Positions 18,479 through 27,273 of a stretch of 64,000 nt of DNA are shown one piece after another. The position numbers were made by a program, and so were the translations under genes. The notes below the pieces were generated by a model that saw nothing but the letters and a program-made list of their open reading frames with translations, was not told the origin of the DNA and did not search any database. The stretch is taken from NCBI RefSeq assembly GCF_002082565.1, contig NZ_CP020562.1, positions 2,666,001 through 2,730,000 of the forward strand. The letters run 5' to 3'. The stretch's first letter is position 1; every line of letters begins with the position of its first letter. Source of the DNA: Halomonas sp. GT (lineage in GTDB: Bacteria > Pseudomonadota > Gammaproteobacteria > Pseudomonadales > Halomonadaceae).

Positions 18479-19864
18479 TTAGTAAGCGTTTTTATTGATA
18501 AAACCTTTAAAAATAGTCATTACAATGATCTTTAGATCTAGCCATAAAGACCAGTTATCGATGTACCAAAGATCATACTCAACGCGACGTTGCATTTTTT
18601 GTAAGGTGTCCGTTTCTCCGCGCAAACCGTTGACCTGCGCCCAGCCAGTAATGCCAGGCTTTACCTTGTGGCGTCGCATATAAGACTCAACCAACTCTTT
18701 ATACTGCTCGTTATGAGCCAATGCATGGGGGCGCGGCCCTACTATCGACATTCTTCCCTGCAGTACATTAAAGAACTGCGGCAACTCATCAAGCGATGTA
18801 CGCCTTAAAAACGCACCAATTTTTGTAATACGGCTGTCGTTTTTCTTTGCTTGGGTAACCTGCCCATCATTTTCATCGTGCACATGCATTGAACGAAACT
18901 TATAGACCTTAAAGTGCCGCCCGTTGGAGCCTTCTCGGTACTGCTTGAAAAGTATTGGCCCTGGCGATGTACACTTAATGGCTAATGCAATCGCTACACA
19001 TACCGGCAATATAAGCAGGGAAATTAGCGACCCGATCACAATATCTTCAGAGCGCTTGATAAATCGTGACATGCCACTCATTGGCGAAACACTTAAATCT
19101 ATAGCGTAATGACCCGCCACTTCCGACATGCGATGGTTCAGCAAGTGCATATCTTGAAAAGCGGGTATAAAACGCACTTCTGCGGTATGGTTACGCAGCG
19201 CGTAAAACAGCCCCCGTACCGTTTCCCCCATTTCAAACGGTACGCAGATCCACACTTCGCGGGCGTTAGATTCACTAATACGCCGTGCGATGCGATCAAT
19301 ACAGACACTGTTCAATGGTGATTTAATACGCTCGACTCCGGCAATCGTGTGGCCTTCCCAGGACGCACTACGAATTCCCTTGGCAACATCGAGCACGTTT
19401 TGACTTGGCCCAATTAGAAATACAGGCCGACGCGCACCACCCCGTAAACGCACATGCCGTAGCCCTAACTGAACCAGCAGTCGCGCTCCTCCCGCCATTA
19501 GAAAAGACGCCACTAGCGTTAACCCTATCCACAGCCTTGAGTAACGCTCTGCGGCGTGAGCGAAATAGATTAAGGATGCGGCAGTAATTCCAACGGCTAA
19601 CCAAACCAACAAGAGCTTTGCCAGCATGTGATAAATGGGCGTGATACGCCAACGTTTATAGCTATCTGACATACTGTTGATTACTAGTACCAGCAATGCG
19701 ATGCAGATCAGCGCCAATACATATCGCTCATGGAGCTGAAATGAGCCGAAGCGCAAAAAGTGCGCTAGCCAACCACCAACAAAAATGGAGAACACATCGA
19801 AAAACGGAAAGACCACCTGCGGTGGGTAACGCTCCGAAAACGTCATTGTTTTTGGATTACCCAT
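18479..19864 (-). CDS. Undecaprenyl-phosphate sugar-1-phosphate transferase (WcaJ-like)
   Basis: 461 residues. Start at 19864 supported by AGGAG about 10 bases upstream. The N-terminal half has about four membrane helices plus a CoA-binding-like Rossmann region (RRPVFLIGPSQNVLDVAKGI). The C-terminal half is the bacterial sugar transferase domain: KRSEDIVIGSL, SPGPILFKQYREG, FKVYKFRSMHV, LRRTSLDELPQFFNVLQG, MSIVGPRPHA and KPGITGWAQVNGLRG. These are all the WcaJ/WbaP motifs. It starts glycan assembly by moving a hexose-1-phosphate, probably glucose, from UDP-sugar to undecaprenyl phosphate. Confidence 0.93.
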   Translation of the reverse strand: MGNPKTMTFSERYPPQVVFPFFDVFSIFVGGWLAHFLRFGSFQLHERYVLALICIALLVLVINSMSDSYKRWRITPIYHMLAKLLLVWLAVGITAASLIYFAHAAERYSRLWIGLTLVASFLMAGGARLLVQLGLRHVRLRGGARRPVFLIGPSQNVLDVAKGIRSASWEGHTIAGVERIKSPLNSVCIDRIARRISESNAREVWICVPFEMGETVRGLFYALRNHTAEVRFIPAFQDMHLLNHRMSEVAGHYAIDLSVSPMSGMSRFIKRSEDIVIGSLISLLILPVCVAIALAIKCTSPGPILFKQYREGSNGRHFKVYKFRSMHVHDENDGQVTQAKKNDSRITKIGAFLRRTSLDELPQFFNVLQGRMSIVGPRPHALAHNEQYKELVESYMRRHKVKPGITGWAQVNGLRGETDTLQKMQRRVEYDLWYIDNWSLWLDLKIIVMTIFKGFINKNAY

Positions 19865-19894
19865 TGCTGTTATCTCCTGGCACGTGTTTTTTCA

Positions 19895-20989
19895 TCATTG
19901 GCTAGCGCCCTGCTGCCTACCCAGAATTAGACTCACGCCTTGCGTAAAGACCTGTTCGTAACTAAATTGCCTGCCTACCAACATGGACTGCTCTGATAGC
20001 GCCAAGCGCTGGGCTGGTGACAGAGCATAAAACGTCTCTATGGCTTCTCGGAGCCCTTCTTTCCCATTGTCATAAAAAAAGCCATTTCTTGCTTCTTCTA
20101 AATACTCCTTTGCTGCATGCAGCTTGGCGTTAGCAATCACGGGTACGCCGCACGCAAGCGCCTCTACTGCGACTAAACCAAAACTTTCTTTAACAGAAGG
20201 AAATACAAACACAGAAAACTGAGCAATTTTATTCGGCAGTTTGGTACGCGGAAGTGCCCCTGTAAATGTAACAAGCTCCCTTACATTGAGCCGCTCCGCT
20301 AACATTTCTAGCGCTTGCCGTTGAGTACCATCACCAATCATCACCAAACGCTTGTTGGGTATTGTTAGCTCCGCAAAGGCGTGCAGTAGCTCTTGGCAGT
20401 TTTTATTGAGCTCCAACCTTGAAACACAGCCAATCGTAAAGGCGTCTTCGGTACTGATATTCAGTGCCTTACTGGCGGCAATGAACTCCTCACCAATGTT
20501 ATCAGGGTAAACTTTAATGATCCGCTCAATGGGAAAATGAAGCTCATGGCTTAGTTTTTGGCGAAAGTAGTCTGAAGGAGCAACACACAGGTCAATTCTT
20601 TTTTGTATGCGCTGAAAAAGCATGCGAAACAGTGACGACTGCACGATCTGATCCAAATCGGTGCCATGAAAACGCAGTACGATGTAAAAGCGCTTAGCCT
20701 TCATCAAACTCGCTAAATACAAAACGGGTAGAAAGTAGACGGGATAATGCACTTCGAGCACGGTTCCCACTGGCTGCTTAAAAAGCGACACACAGCAGCG
20801 GCCCAGCAGACCAGCGTAAAGTTTTATTTTACTTAGCGCACCGCTAGGCTTTTCTTTAATAGCCACTAACTCGACATTTTCATCACCGAGAGCTTTTCTC
20901 CACGCCTGCTCAGTTGAACGCACAAATGTACCGTAGTGCGGTGCTGACGCCGTTGGATACATATTAGTCCAAAGCAAAACATGGCTCAC
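19895..20989 (-). CDS. Glycosyltransferase family 4
   Basis: 364 residues of GT-B fold. It starts VLLWTNMYPTASAPHYGTFVR, with the acceptor-side glycine region. The C-terminal donor domain has IGCVSRLELNKNCQELLHAF, MIGDGTQRQALEML, and the E-x7-E stretch in VKESFGLVAVEALACGVPVIA. It retains the anomeric configuration and acts on undecaprenol-linked intermediates at the inner membrane. Its ATG overlaps the stop of pssE by 4 bases. Sugar specificity is not predictable. Confidence 0.92.
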   Translation of the reverse strand: MSHVLLWTNMYPTASAPHYGTFVRSTEQAWRKALGDENVELVAIKEKPSGALSKIKLYAGLLGRCCVSLFKQPVGTVLEVHYPVYFLPVLYLASLMKAKRFYIVLRFHGTDLDQIVQSSLFRMLFQRIQKRIDLCVAPSDYFRQKLSHELHFPIERIIKVYPDNIGEEFIAASKALNISTEDAFTIGCVSRLELNKNCQELLHAFAELTIPNKRLVMIGDGTQRQALEMLAERLNVRELVTFTGALPRTKLPNKIAQFSVFVFPSVKESFGLVAVEALACGVPVIANAKLHAAKEYLEEARNGFFYDNGKEGLREAIETFYALSPAQRLALSEQSMLVGRQFSYEQVFTQGVSLILGRQQGASQ

Positions 20990-21492
20990 AGCAAGGGTCC
21001 TTTTATACCAAGGTATGTCGCAATATTATCGCCAAGCTCGCTGCTGGTTTCTTTGTCTACCGTTGCCACCTGAGAGTCATGTGTAGCAATAAGCTTGTTT
21101 AGGGCACTAAAGAAAGCGGGCTTGTCTGCACAAAATTCCAGCGTGGGATATTTACCAGCAAAGGCTTGAGCAGTATCAAGCTGATGATCGTTTCGATGCT
21201 CGCCTAAGGCATATTGGCGAGGTAAAAACACGCCTCTTTTATCATGATCGAGACATGACAAAATGCTGCCCATCCCCGCATGAGACACGATACCGTCTGC
21301 CTGGCAGAACCAGTAATAGTACTGTTCGCTTGATAATGTTTTAAAAATCTCTATCGAAGGACTACTAAAGTGGCTGTCTTCGCCTATCTGGGCAACCACC
21401 TTACCTGTGTAGCCAACCTCAGTACGCCATTCGTCAAAATACTCAAGCAGTCGATCAAAAGGCAGCTGGGTACCCACGGTGATAAAGATCAT
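20986..21492 (-). CDS. pssE: PssE/Alg13-like glycosyltransferase catalytic subunit
   Basis: 168 residues. The start MIFITVGTQLPFDRLL and the segment GIVSHAGMGSILSCLDHDKRGVFLPR match the Alg13/PssE half of a split GT-B enzyme that binds UDP-sugar. In rhizobial exopolysaccharide synthesis PssD and PssE together add glucuronic acid to glucosyl-diphospho-undecaprenol. The pair here, next to a WcaJ-type initiating enzyme, fits that second step. Overlaps of 4 bases with both neighbours indicate translational coupling. Confidence 0.9.
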   Translation of the reverse strand: MIFITVGTQLPFDRLLEYFDEWRTEVGYTGKVVAQIGEDSHFSSPSIEIFKTLSSEQYYYWFCQADGIVSHAGMGSILSCLDHDKRGVFLPRQYALGEHRNDHQLDTAQAFAGKYPTLEFCADKPAFFSALNKLIATHDSQVATVDKETSSELGDNIATYLGIKGPLL

Positions 21493-21950
21493 AATACTTT
21501 CCCCCAGTAACCAATGCGCTTGTCGTTCTCAGATAAATGCTCCCACTGGGTTAGGCATACGTCACAGAAAAATTTTGCGATATTGCCTGAAAAAGACAGC
21601 TTCTGATAATTAGCCATGCTATCTAGCCAAATGACTTTATTACCTTTTAACTTAGCCACAAAACAAAAGATAAGCCCCGGTAACGCACCGGTTGAGATAA
21701 CGACATCCGGCTTAGCCTGCTTAAGCAGTGCTGACGCTTGGCGAAAGGCTCCTAGAATATTCCATATTCCACTATCGCGATGCACATTCGTGAAGTAGAG
21801 CGCTTTTACATCATCCACCTGAACATCCTGTTCAGTGACTGCAAAAACGAACGTTGCATCACCATCGTTCGCTTCACTCTTAATTTGTTTATACAAACGT
21901 TTAAGCTGTATAAAATGACCGCCAAAAGAAGCTACCATCAAAATTCTCAT
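21489..21950 (-). CDS. pssD: PssD/Alg14-like membrane-anchoring glycosyltransferase subunit
   Basis: 153 residues. MRILMVASFGGHFIQLKRL matches the Alg14/PssD start. PDVVISTGALPGLIFCFVAKL is a hydrophobic membrane-associated segment, and KVIWLDSMANYQKLSFSGNIAKFFCD is characteristic of the family. It recruits the PssE catalytic half to the membrane and contributes the lipid-acceptor side. The pssD-pssE order (Alg14 then Alg13) is the usual bacterial one. Overlaps polymerase-like and pssE genes by 4 bases each. Confidence 0.9.
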   Translation of the reverse strand: MRILMVASFGGHFIQLKRLYKQIKSEANDGDATFVFAVTEQDVQVDDVKALYFTNVHRDSGIWNILGAFRQASALLKQAKPDVVISTGALPGLIFCFVAKLKGNKVIWLDSMANYQKLSFSGNIAKFFCDVCLTQWEHLSENDKRIGYWGKVL

Positions 21951-23182
21951 CTACCTTCTCCTTGAAACGAGGTGTGCTTCTCTTTCACTCTATAGACATA
22001 GCTGACTAAAAAAGCGGTAGCGCTGGACGCGATGCCGGAATTCACCACATGCCCCGCGGTTAAGCTGACACCTATCAGTGTAATAGCCAACAAAATAAAG
22101 CAAATGCCATCTTTTGGACTAATTGCGAATAATTGAGTTGACCACTTAAGCATCAACAACCACGGCAAATAAAAAACAAGCGGCCCTACTATTCCAAAAG
22201 CAATAAACACATCGACTAAATCAATTTCGACCAACGAACCTCTAACTGCTAACAAGTGATCTACACCAGCACCGAGAAAGATATCAAGAAAATTAAAATT
22301 GATAACCACTTGATCAAAGGCATCTTGCAAGAAGGTAATACGACCACTAAGTAGCGCCCCCCAGATACCGCCATGCAGGCTGTAAAGGTATAAGATTCGA
22401 TCAAGTAAGCCAGTAACTTGAATAAACTGATACCCAAGCACCAATATAACGAACGTACCCAAAAGGCCTAATATATAAATGACAGGAATACGTTTTACAT
22501 TAAAGTAACCGCCGTGAATCAAAGCATATAAATAGGCAAGACAAATCCCAATCATGGCAACTTTAGTGGCCTTCATCAGGAAAAAAAGCAGCAGCACCAG
22601 AAATACACCGGAGAGTATCCAAACGTTTCTATTTTCAGCGATATAAAAAAGAACGATGCTTGCTGAAGCAAGCATTAAATAACTCATTTCATTACCCGCA
22701 ATAATAAAGCCCTTACCGCCTATTCCACCCGCGTACTGAGATTCCCCTATACCAAAAACACCCAGAGTGACATTCGCCGCCATAGCGACAAAGTATAAAA
22801 GCATCAGCGCAGCTATCTTTCTACCACTCCAAAAGCCACCATTATCACTCTCACCTATCAGATAAAACAACAGTGCAAGCGTTAAAAGGCCTCGTACAGC
22901 CCAGGTAATACTTTCCGTTACAGCACCATAGGCAAACAGTTGGTAGGCAATACTAGCCACTACCAATGTGATCATGATTAACAATTGAAAAAAGCGCCAA
23001 GGGTGGTATACCAGCAGCATCAGCACAACACCAATGAAGCCTATTGCTTTATAGGGAGCAGATATACTCGGTATTGCCGTCTCCTGGTAATAGAAGTAGC
23101 CATTCAAGGTATCTACTGCTGGCCATAACACCAGAAATATCAACAGTGTGATATCAAGGCAGGTCTTAACCTTTACATCCAT
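21947..23182 (-). CDS. Polysaccharide polymerase-like integral membrane protein
   Basis: 411 residues with about 10-11 hydrophobic helices and a large loop near residues 255-320 (SGRITFLQDAFDQVVINFNFLDIFLGAGVDHLLAV). That pattern, and a position directly after a Wzz-like gene, suits a Wzy-type polymerase joining repeat units in the periplasm. There is no strong sequence motif, as is usual for Wzy, so the call rests on topology and context. It starts 2 bases after the wzz-like stop. AT-richer than housekeeping genes. Confidence 0.7.
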   Translation of the reverse strand: MDVKVKTCLDITLLIFLVLWPAVDTLNGYFYYQETAIPSISAPYKAIGFIGVVLMLLVYHPWRFFQLLIMITLVVASIAYQLFAYGAVTESITWAVRGLLTLALLFYLIGESDNGGFWSGRKIAALMLLYFVAMAANVTLGVFGIGESQYAGGIGGKGFIIAGNEMSYLMLASASIVLFYIAENRNVWILSGVFLVLLLFFLMKATKVAMIGICLAYLYALIHGGYFNVKRIPVIYILGLLGTFVILVLGYQFIQVTGLLDRILYLYSLHGGIWGALLSGRITFLQDAFDQVVINFNFLDIFLGAGVDHLLAVRGSLVEIDLVDVFIAFGIVGPLVFYLPWLLMLKWSTQLFAISPKDGICFILLAITLIGVSLTAGHVVNSGIASSATAFLVSYVYRVKEKHTSFQGEGR

Positions 23183-23184
23183 GA

Positions 23185-23955
23185 CTAATCGCCACGTTGG
23201 TAAGCAACGCGCACTTTTTTCGCAAAAATGCTCATTACCGCAGCAATGGGTGCGAATAGCAACGCTAATAACAAGCCTACTGCGACGATAAAGCTCCTCC
23301 CCAATCCAACTGGCTCCAAGCTTCTTACTGCAAGCTGGGATGCCTCGCCTTCATTAATGCTGTCGATACGGCGTTCTAATAAAAACACTTTTTCGAAATA
23401 GGCGGCCTCAAGCTCACCAGCCGTTTCACTGTTGCTGGTGCGAGCAGCCTCTAATGCTTCTGAATACGCTTCAAATTGATATTGAAGATTATTCTTGAGC
23501 ATATTAACTGAATTTCTTTGATCATTTTCTATCGCTTGAACAAGGCCATCATGAAAGCGTTCGATAAGCGGTTGAAATTTTTCTTCTGATACACTGGTCA
23601 CTCTTAGTAGAAGAGTATTCCGCGGATTATTAACATTAACCTCGAAAGGCAGCTCTGAAACATTGCTGTCTGACAACATATTACGCCGCTGCTGTTCTAA
23701 AAAAACATTGTTAACTTTTGCAATAACTTCCTCTGGTGTTTCTAAGCCTCGCTTCACGCCTTCAACTGTTTCATAGGAAGCGACGCTATACATTGTTGTA
23801 AATCCATACTTAACCGGCTTTAAAATAGCAATTAGCACAGTGGTTATTAACACTATCATGATACAGCTCAACATCACCCTCCATTGCTGGAGCAAGAGCA
23901 CCACAAAGTCAACCAGTGTTATGTCGCCTGCTTTGTTCATGTCTTTATTATCCAT
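23185..23955 (-). CDS. Chain-length regulator, Wzz-like
   Basis: 256 residues. N-terminal LVDFVVLLLQQWRVMLSCIMIVLITTVLIAILKP is the Wzz start and first helix (about 24-46). A periplasmic helical part follows (about 50-215), then SLEPVGLGRSFIVAVGLLLALLFAPIAAVMSIF as the second helix (about 225-248). The usual Pro-rich motif before TM2 is weak. It sets polymer length together with the adjacent polymerase-like protein. It lacks the BY-kinase found in Wzc. First gene of the operon. Confidence 0.85.
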   Translation of the reverse strand: MDNKDMNKAGDITLVDFVVLLLQQWRVMLSCIMIVLITTVLIAILKPVKYGFTTMYSVASYETVEGVKRGLETPEEVIAKVNNVFLEQQRRNMLSDSNVSELPFEVNVNNPRNTLLLRVTSVSEEKFQPLIERFHDGLVQAIENDQRNSVNMLKNNLQYQFEAYSEALEAARTSNSETAGELEAAYFEKVFLLERRIDSINEGEASQLAVRSLEPVGLGRSFIVAVGLLLALLFAPIAAVMSIFAKKVRVAYQRGD

Positions 23956-24360
23956 ACACCTTCCCTTGCCCTCATTGAAACTTAAAACATAACTTATAGG
24001 TAACGGTCATTATTTCTAGTTATTAATTATCAATATGAACTGATTAAACACTCACACTTTCCAGCCTTTTTTTAACCATTTCACTGAACAGCCGTAATCA
24101 ATAACGTAAGCACCCCGGCAACCCATTCTCATTTTTCTATGATAAAAAGCACCACTAATTCTTAGCGTTATCATACCTGTTTGCTCGTAGCTATGTAACT
24201 CAGTGTAGCTAAGATTAACTCAAGCTCTCTTCATTTTGGTTCAAAAAGCGCTTAGTCGCGAGTTCAAAATTTTTATACTCCCAGGGAAGCACCCAAGCAA
24301 ATCAAGCAACTTAGCTCAGAAGGCTAAAATGAGGCCTTTTCGGACTTACGTATTGGGGCC
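23956..24360 (-). other. Leader/promoter region of the second glycan operon
   Basis: About 405 bases without a gene upstream of wzz. The region is AT-rich. No ops core was found in it on either strand, unlike the capsule operon leader, so this operon is probably not RfaH-dependent. The small open frames in it have no ribosome-binding site and no recognisable product. Confidence 0.5.
24170..24198 (-). promoter_or_regulatory. Candidate sigma-70 promoter for the wzz operon
   Basis: Minus strand has TTACAT, 17 bases, then TATGAT. The -10 is good, the -35 poor. It lies about 215 bases before the wzz start, which would leave a long leader. Confidence 0.3.
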
Positions 24361-24391
24361 AAAAAAAACCGGCCTCACAATGAGGCCGGTT
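24361..24391 (-). terminator. Porin terminator
   Basis: AACCGGCCTCA (24367-24377) pairs perfectly with TGAGGCCGGTT (24381-24391). On the minus strand the hairpin is followed by a run of T. It lies about 50 bases after the porin stop. Confidence 0.95.
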
Positions 24392-24441
24392 CTATTTCTA
24401 CTTACAGGGGTTACCTGCTAAGCATGGCGATAGAGCCAAGC

Positions 24442-25491
24442 TTAGAAGTGGTAACGTGCGCCTGTCAGGTAGTATACGTCGTCGCCATCAGCGTTGACTT
24501 CAGAGTCAAGGCCGTCAAGAGTAACGTTGATTGACTGCTGGTCAGCTTGGTTCAACTCAACGAATACGTCGAAGTTGCTGGAAACTTTGTAGTAAGTACC
24601 CAGAGACCATGCAGTACGGTCGTCGTCTTGACCATCAGGATCTACATTGTAGATGTCTGCAGCGAATGCCCAAGGACCAGTGGTGTAAGTACCACCCAGA
24701 CCAACGGTGTCGTAACCGCCGCCAAGAGTATCGCTGTTTTCACGACCTTCATAACCTAAACGCAGAGACAGTTGGTCGCTAACGGCGTAAGAACCGATCA
24801 GACCACCCAGCATTTCGCCGTTGCCGCCGCCACGCACTACGTCGTCAACAAAACCTAGACCAACAGTGATCGGGCCTTGCTCGTAACGTACGCCACCTTG
24901 TGCAGCAACTACGTTACCTTCGTCACGAACCGGCTCAAGCTCGCCACGCTCGCTGTAGTGTTTCAGCTGCAGGAAGGCAGTCCAGCCTTGAAGATCAGGC
25001 GTGTAGTAACCGATAGAGTCGCCACGCGACTGTTTCGGGTGACCAGCAAATTCTAGACCACGGTCGATGTAAACATCGAAAGGCAGAGAAACAAACTGGT
25101 TGTAGAAGCTGTCGAAGTTACCAGCTTGAACAGTACCGTACTGCTTGCTCTGCAGACCTAGGTAGCTTTGACGAATTTCAGTGAAGCCAGACTCGGTGTA
25201 ACGCTCGTCACCACGGAAGCGCCACTCTAAACGACCGAAAGCGGTCAGGTCAGAGTTAACTTCTTGGCTCATACGCAGGCCAAGACGAGAATAGACGTCA
25301 ACGAACTCTTCGCTGTTGTCGATTTTTTCGTTAGCGTCGTTGTACTCGGGACCGCCACCAGCGATACCCATGGCGATACGGCCATAGACGTCGAGTTTGG
25401 TGCCGTCTTGGTCATAAACGGTAGCTGCTTGAGCGGCAGCAGAGGCACCGAGGGCGCCAATGATAGCAGTCGCTAAAAGTGTCTTTTTCAT
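24442..25491 (-). CDS. Outer-membrane porin (Gram-negative general porin type)
   Basis: 349 residues. Signal peptide MKKTLLATAIIGALGASAAAQA, then the mature start TVYDQDGTKLDVYGRI typical of OmpC/OmpU-like porins. The sequence is a series of amphipathic strands and ends in Phe (GARYHF), the beta-signal needed for BAM insertion. It is rich in Asp/Glu and Gly, as in halophile porins. It forms a trimeric diffusion channel. AAGGA lies 8 bases before ATG. It is monocistronic: own terminator and a long 5' leader with a hairpin. Confidence 0.95.
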   Translation of the reverse strand: MKKTLLATAIIGALGASAAAQAATVYDQDGTKLDVYGRIAMGIAGGGPEYNDANEKIDNSEEFVDVYSRLGLRMSQEVNSDLTAFGRLEWRFRGDERYTESGFTEIRQSYLGLQSKQYGTVQAGNFDSFYNQFVSLPFDVYIDRGLEFAGHPKQSRGDSIGYYTPDLQGWTAFLQLKHYSERGELEPVRDEGNVVAAQGGVRYEQGPITVGLGFVDDVVRGGGNGEMLGGLIGSYAVSDQLSLRLGYEGRENSDTLGGGYDTVGLGGTYTTGPWAFAADIYNVDPDGQDDDRTAWSLGTYYKVSSNFDVFVELNQADQQSINVTLDGLDSEVNADGDDVYYLTGARYHF

Positions 25492-25579
25492 GATGTAGGT
25501 TCCTTAACTAGCTTACTGTTTCGATCGTTACCGCAAACTTATTGTGAAGTCTGCAGCTGGCTTGCGGGCCATGCTCTTT

Positions 25580-25616
25580 ATGCCATCCTCCGGTTTTTCC
25601 CGGTGGTATGCGGCAT
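25580..25616 (-). promoter_or_regulatory. Hairpin in porin 5' leader
   Basis: On the minus strand ATGCC pairs with GGCAT outside, and CCACCGG pairs with CCGGAGG inside (one A-A mismatch), loop GAAAAA. It starts about 90 bases before the porin ATG. Porin leaders are common targets of small RNAs and Hfq or ProQ, and proQ is the next gene upstream. The function is inference. Upstream, TTGCGT with TATAGA 15 bases on, or TTTGAC with TATAAC 15 bases on, could be promoters. Confidence 0.45.
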
Positions 25617-25754
25617 GTCCTCAACTAAGCCTTGTTATAGTCCAATGCTCGCAGGTCAAACTCTATACTGGGATTCCAGTGAACGCAATAGAAAAAAACA
25701 GTGTTTTTTTACGATTTGCATTTTTTTAAGGAACCCATGGGCAACTGGCTGGTC

Positions 25755-26711
25755 TCAGCGCCCGGTAAATTTCTGCTGAAGCCCCCTTAATTTATCCTCT
25801 AAGCTAAGCGGTTTAGCTGCTTCAACTTTTTCCGTCGCTTCATTCTTCCCCTGCTGCTCATGCGTTTTCACAGGTGCTGGGGTAGCATTTTCTGATGCCT
25901 TTTGAAGCGCTTGTTTCGATGCCTGTTTTGAAGACTGTCTTGGAGACTGTCTTGGAGACTGTCTTAAAGACTGCGTTGAAGATTGTTGCGACTTTCTGTT
26001 TTCTAAAGACTGCCTATTTTCTAAAGACTGCCTATTTTCTAAAGGCTGCGCTTGCTTTGGTGTATTGCTGCTTAGCTTAACTTTTCGTCGCTCGCTGGCA
26101 TGTCGCGCCGCTTCTTTATCGACTTTCCCCGCTGGGTTTCCATCCAAGTCAATACGCTCAGCACCTTCTCGCATGGATTTCACATAGCGGGGCAGATTCA
26201 CATAGTTAGCTAATGCTCGGCGAATCAACTTCCCCGACCAGGGTTCTCGCTGGGCTAAATCCTGATGAATACCCACTTTCAGCGGTTTAGTATGACCAGT
26301 GAAAAACGCTTGCGGGTAACGTTTGTACCACTGATTCAACAACATTTGCGGGGAAGGCGGCTGCGGCGCTGCTGCAGTTTCTGTTTGTTTTTCTGTCGCT
26401 GCTGTTTCTGCCACTGCTGTTTCTACTGCTACTTTCTCTTCACCCATGGACCTTGAGGCTAACGCTTCTTCTGGCGTTTTTTCTACGGCCATTGCGTCGG
26501 ACTTTTCTGAAGAGGGCTTTGCATCTACTGCAGACAGCTCAGACTGGGCAGGGCCTTTTAGCGCCGGTGCAGGCGGCGGGATCTGTGCTACTTGATCAAC
26601 CAACTGCCTTTTGAGCATTTCGTTTTCTTCACGCAACGCGTTCAGTTCGGCTTTGGTCTGCTCAAGGTGCGTTTCTAATGTTTCTAACAGATCCAGTACT
26701 GTTGCGGCCAT
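25755..26711 (-). CDS. proQ: ProQ/FinO-domain RNA-binding protein with extended N- and C-termini
   Basis: 318 residues. Residues about 1-45 form a coiled coil (LLETLETHLEQTKAELNALREENEMLKRQL), followed by an Ala/Glu-rich linker. The FinO/ProQ domain is at about 125-225: LLNQWYKRYPQAFF, KPLKVGIHQDL, LIRRALANYVNLPRYVKSM, and LDGNPAGKVDKEAARHA. The C-terminus is low-complexity (QSLENR and QSPR/QASK repeats, Lys/Gln/Ser-rich) and lacks the Tudor-like domain of E. coli ProQ, which has the FinO domain at its N-terminus. It should bind structured small RNAs and mRNA 3' ends. The TTTTCTAAAGACTGCC-type DNA repeats encode the QSLENR units. Lies 22 bases after folA. Confidence 0.88.
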   Translation of the reverse strand: MAATVLDLLETLETHLEQTKAELNALREENEMLKRQLVDQVAQIPPPAPALKGPAQSELSAVDAKPSSEKSDAMAVEKTPEEALASRSMGEEKVAVETAVAETAATEKQTETAAAPQPPSPQMLLNQWYKRYPQAFFTGHTKPLKVGIHQDLAQREPWSGKLIRRALANYVNLPRYVKSMREGAERIDLDGNPAGKVDKEAARHASERRKVKLSSNTPKQAQPLENRQSLENRQSLENRKSQQSSTQSLRQSPRQSPRQSSKQASKQALQKASENATPAPVKTHEQQGKNEATEKVEAAKPLSLEDKLRGLQQKFTGR

Positions 26712-26733
26712 AACCCCTCCCTCTTTGCGCTGA

Positions 26734-27273
26734 TCAGTCGGCGACCCGCTCGTAGACTACAAAGTCGTATTGGGGCTGCCCTTCTGCTGGTTTGCCCGCC
26801 ACACGCTGAACTTCCTGCCACTCATCCATAGAGAATTCTGGGAAAATGGCATCACCATCGACATCGACATCTACTTCAGTAATATAGAGGCGCTGGGCAT
26901 AAGGAAGCGCTTGGCGATAAATCTCTCCCCCTCCCATCACCATAATTTCTTCTGCGGCTTCAATAGTGGCCTGCTGGTCGGCTAAAGCCAATGCCGCAGG
27001 TAGCTCATGGCATACCCGCACACCTTCAACGGCAAAATTTGCATCACGCGTTACCACAATATTGAGCCGATTGGGCAACGGTTTGCCTATTGATGCATAG
27101 GTTTTGCGTCCCATGACGAGTGGTTTGGCCTGAGTCATACGCTTGAAGAACTTTAGATCTTCAGGCAAATACCAAGGCAACTTACCGTCGACACCAATCA
27201 CCCTATTTTTAGCCATCGCCACAATCATCGCTATTGGCACCAGGGGGTCATAAGCATGTTGCTGCTGACTCAT
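26734..27273 (-). CDS. folA: Dihydrofolate reductase
   Basis: 179 residues. It reduces dihydrofolate to tetrahydrofolate with NADPH, regenerating the cofactor used by ThyA. Motifs: [31 protein letters not shown] with the substrate-binding Asp/Glu region, [45 protein letters not shown]. Its ATG overlaps the thyA stop by 4 bases (ATGA), so the two genes are coupled. This is the trimethoprim target. Confidence 0.97.
   Translation of the reverse strand: MSQQQHAYDPLVPIAMIVAMAKNRVIGVDGKLPWYLPEDLKFFKRMTQAKPLVMGRKTYASIGKPLPNRLNIVVTRDANFAVEGVRVCHELPAALALADQQATIEAAEEIMVMGGGEIYRQALPYAQRLYITEVDVDVDGDAIFPEFSMDEWQEVQRVAGKPAEGQPQYDFVVYERVAD

Noticed and set aside
25688..25715. A/T palindrome AAAAAAACACTGTTTTTTT-like after proQ as terminator
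   Set aside because: Stem is almost all A-T with practically no loop. Not a convincing terminator.
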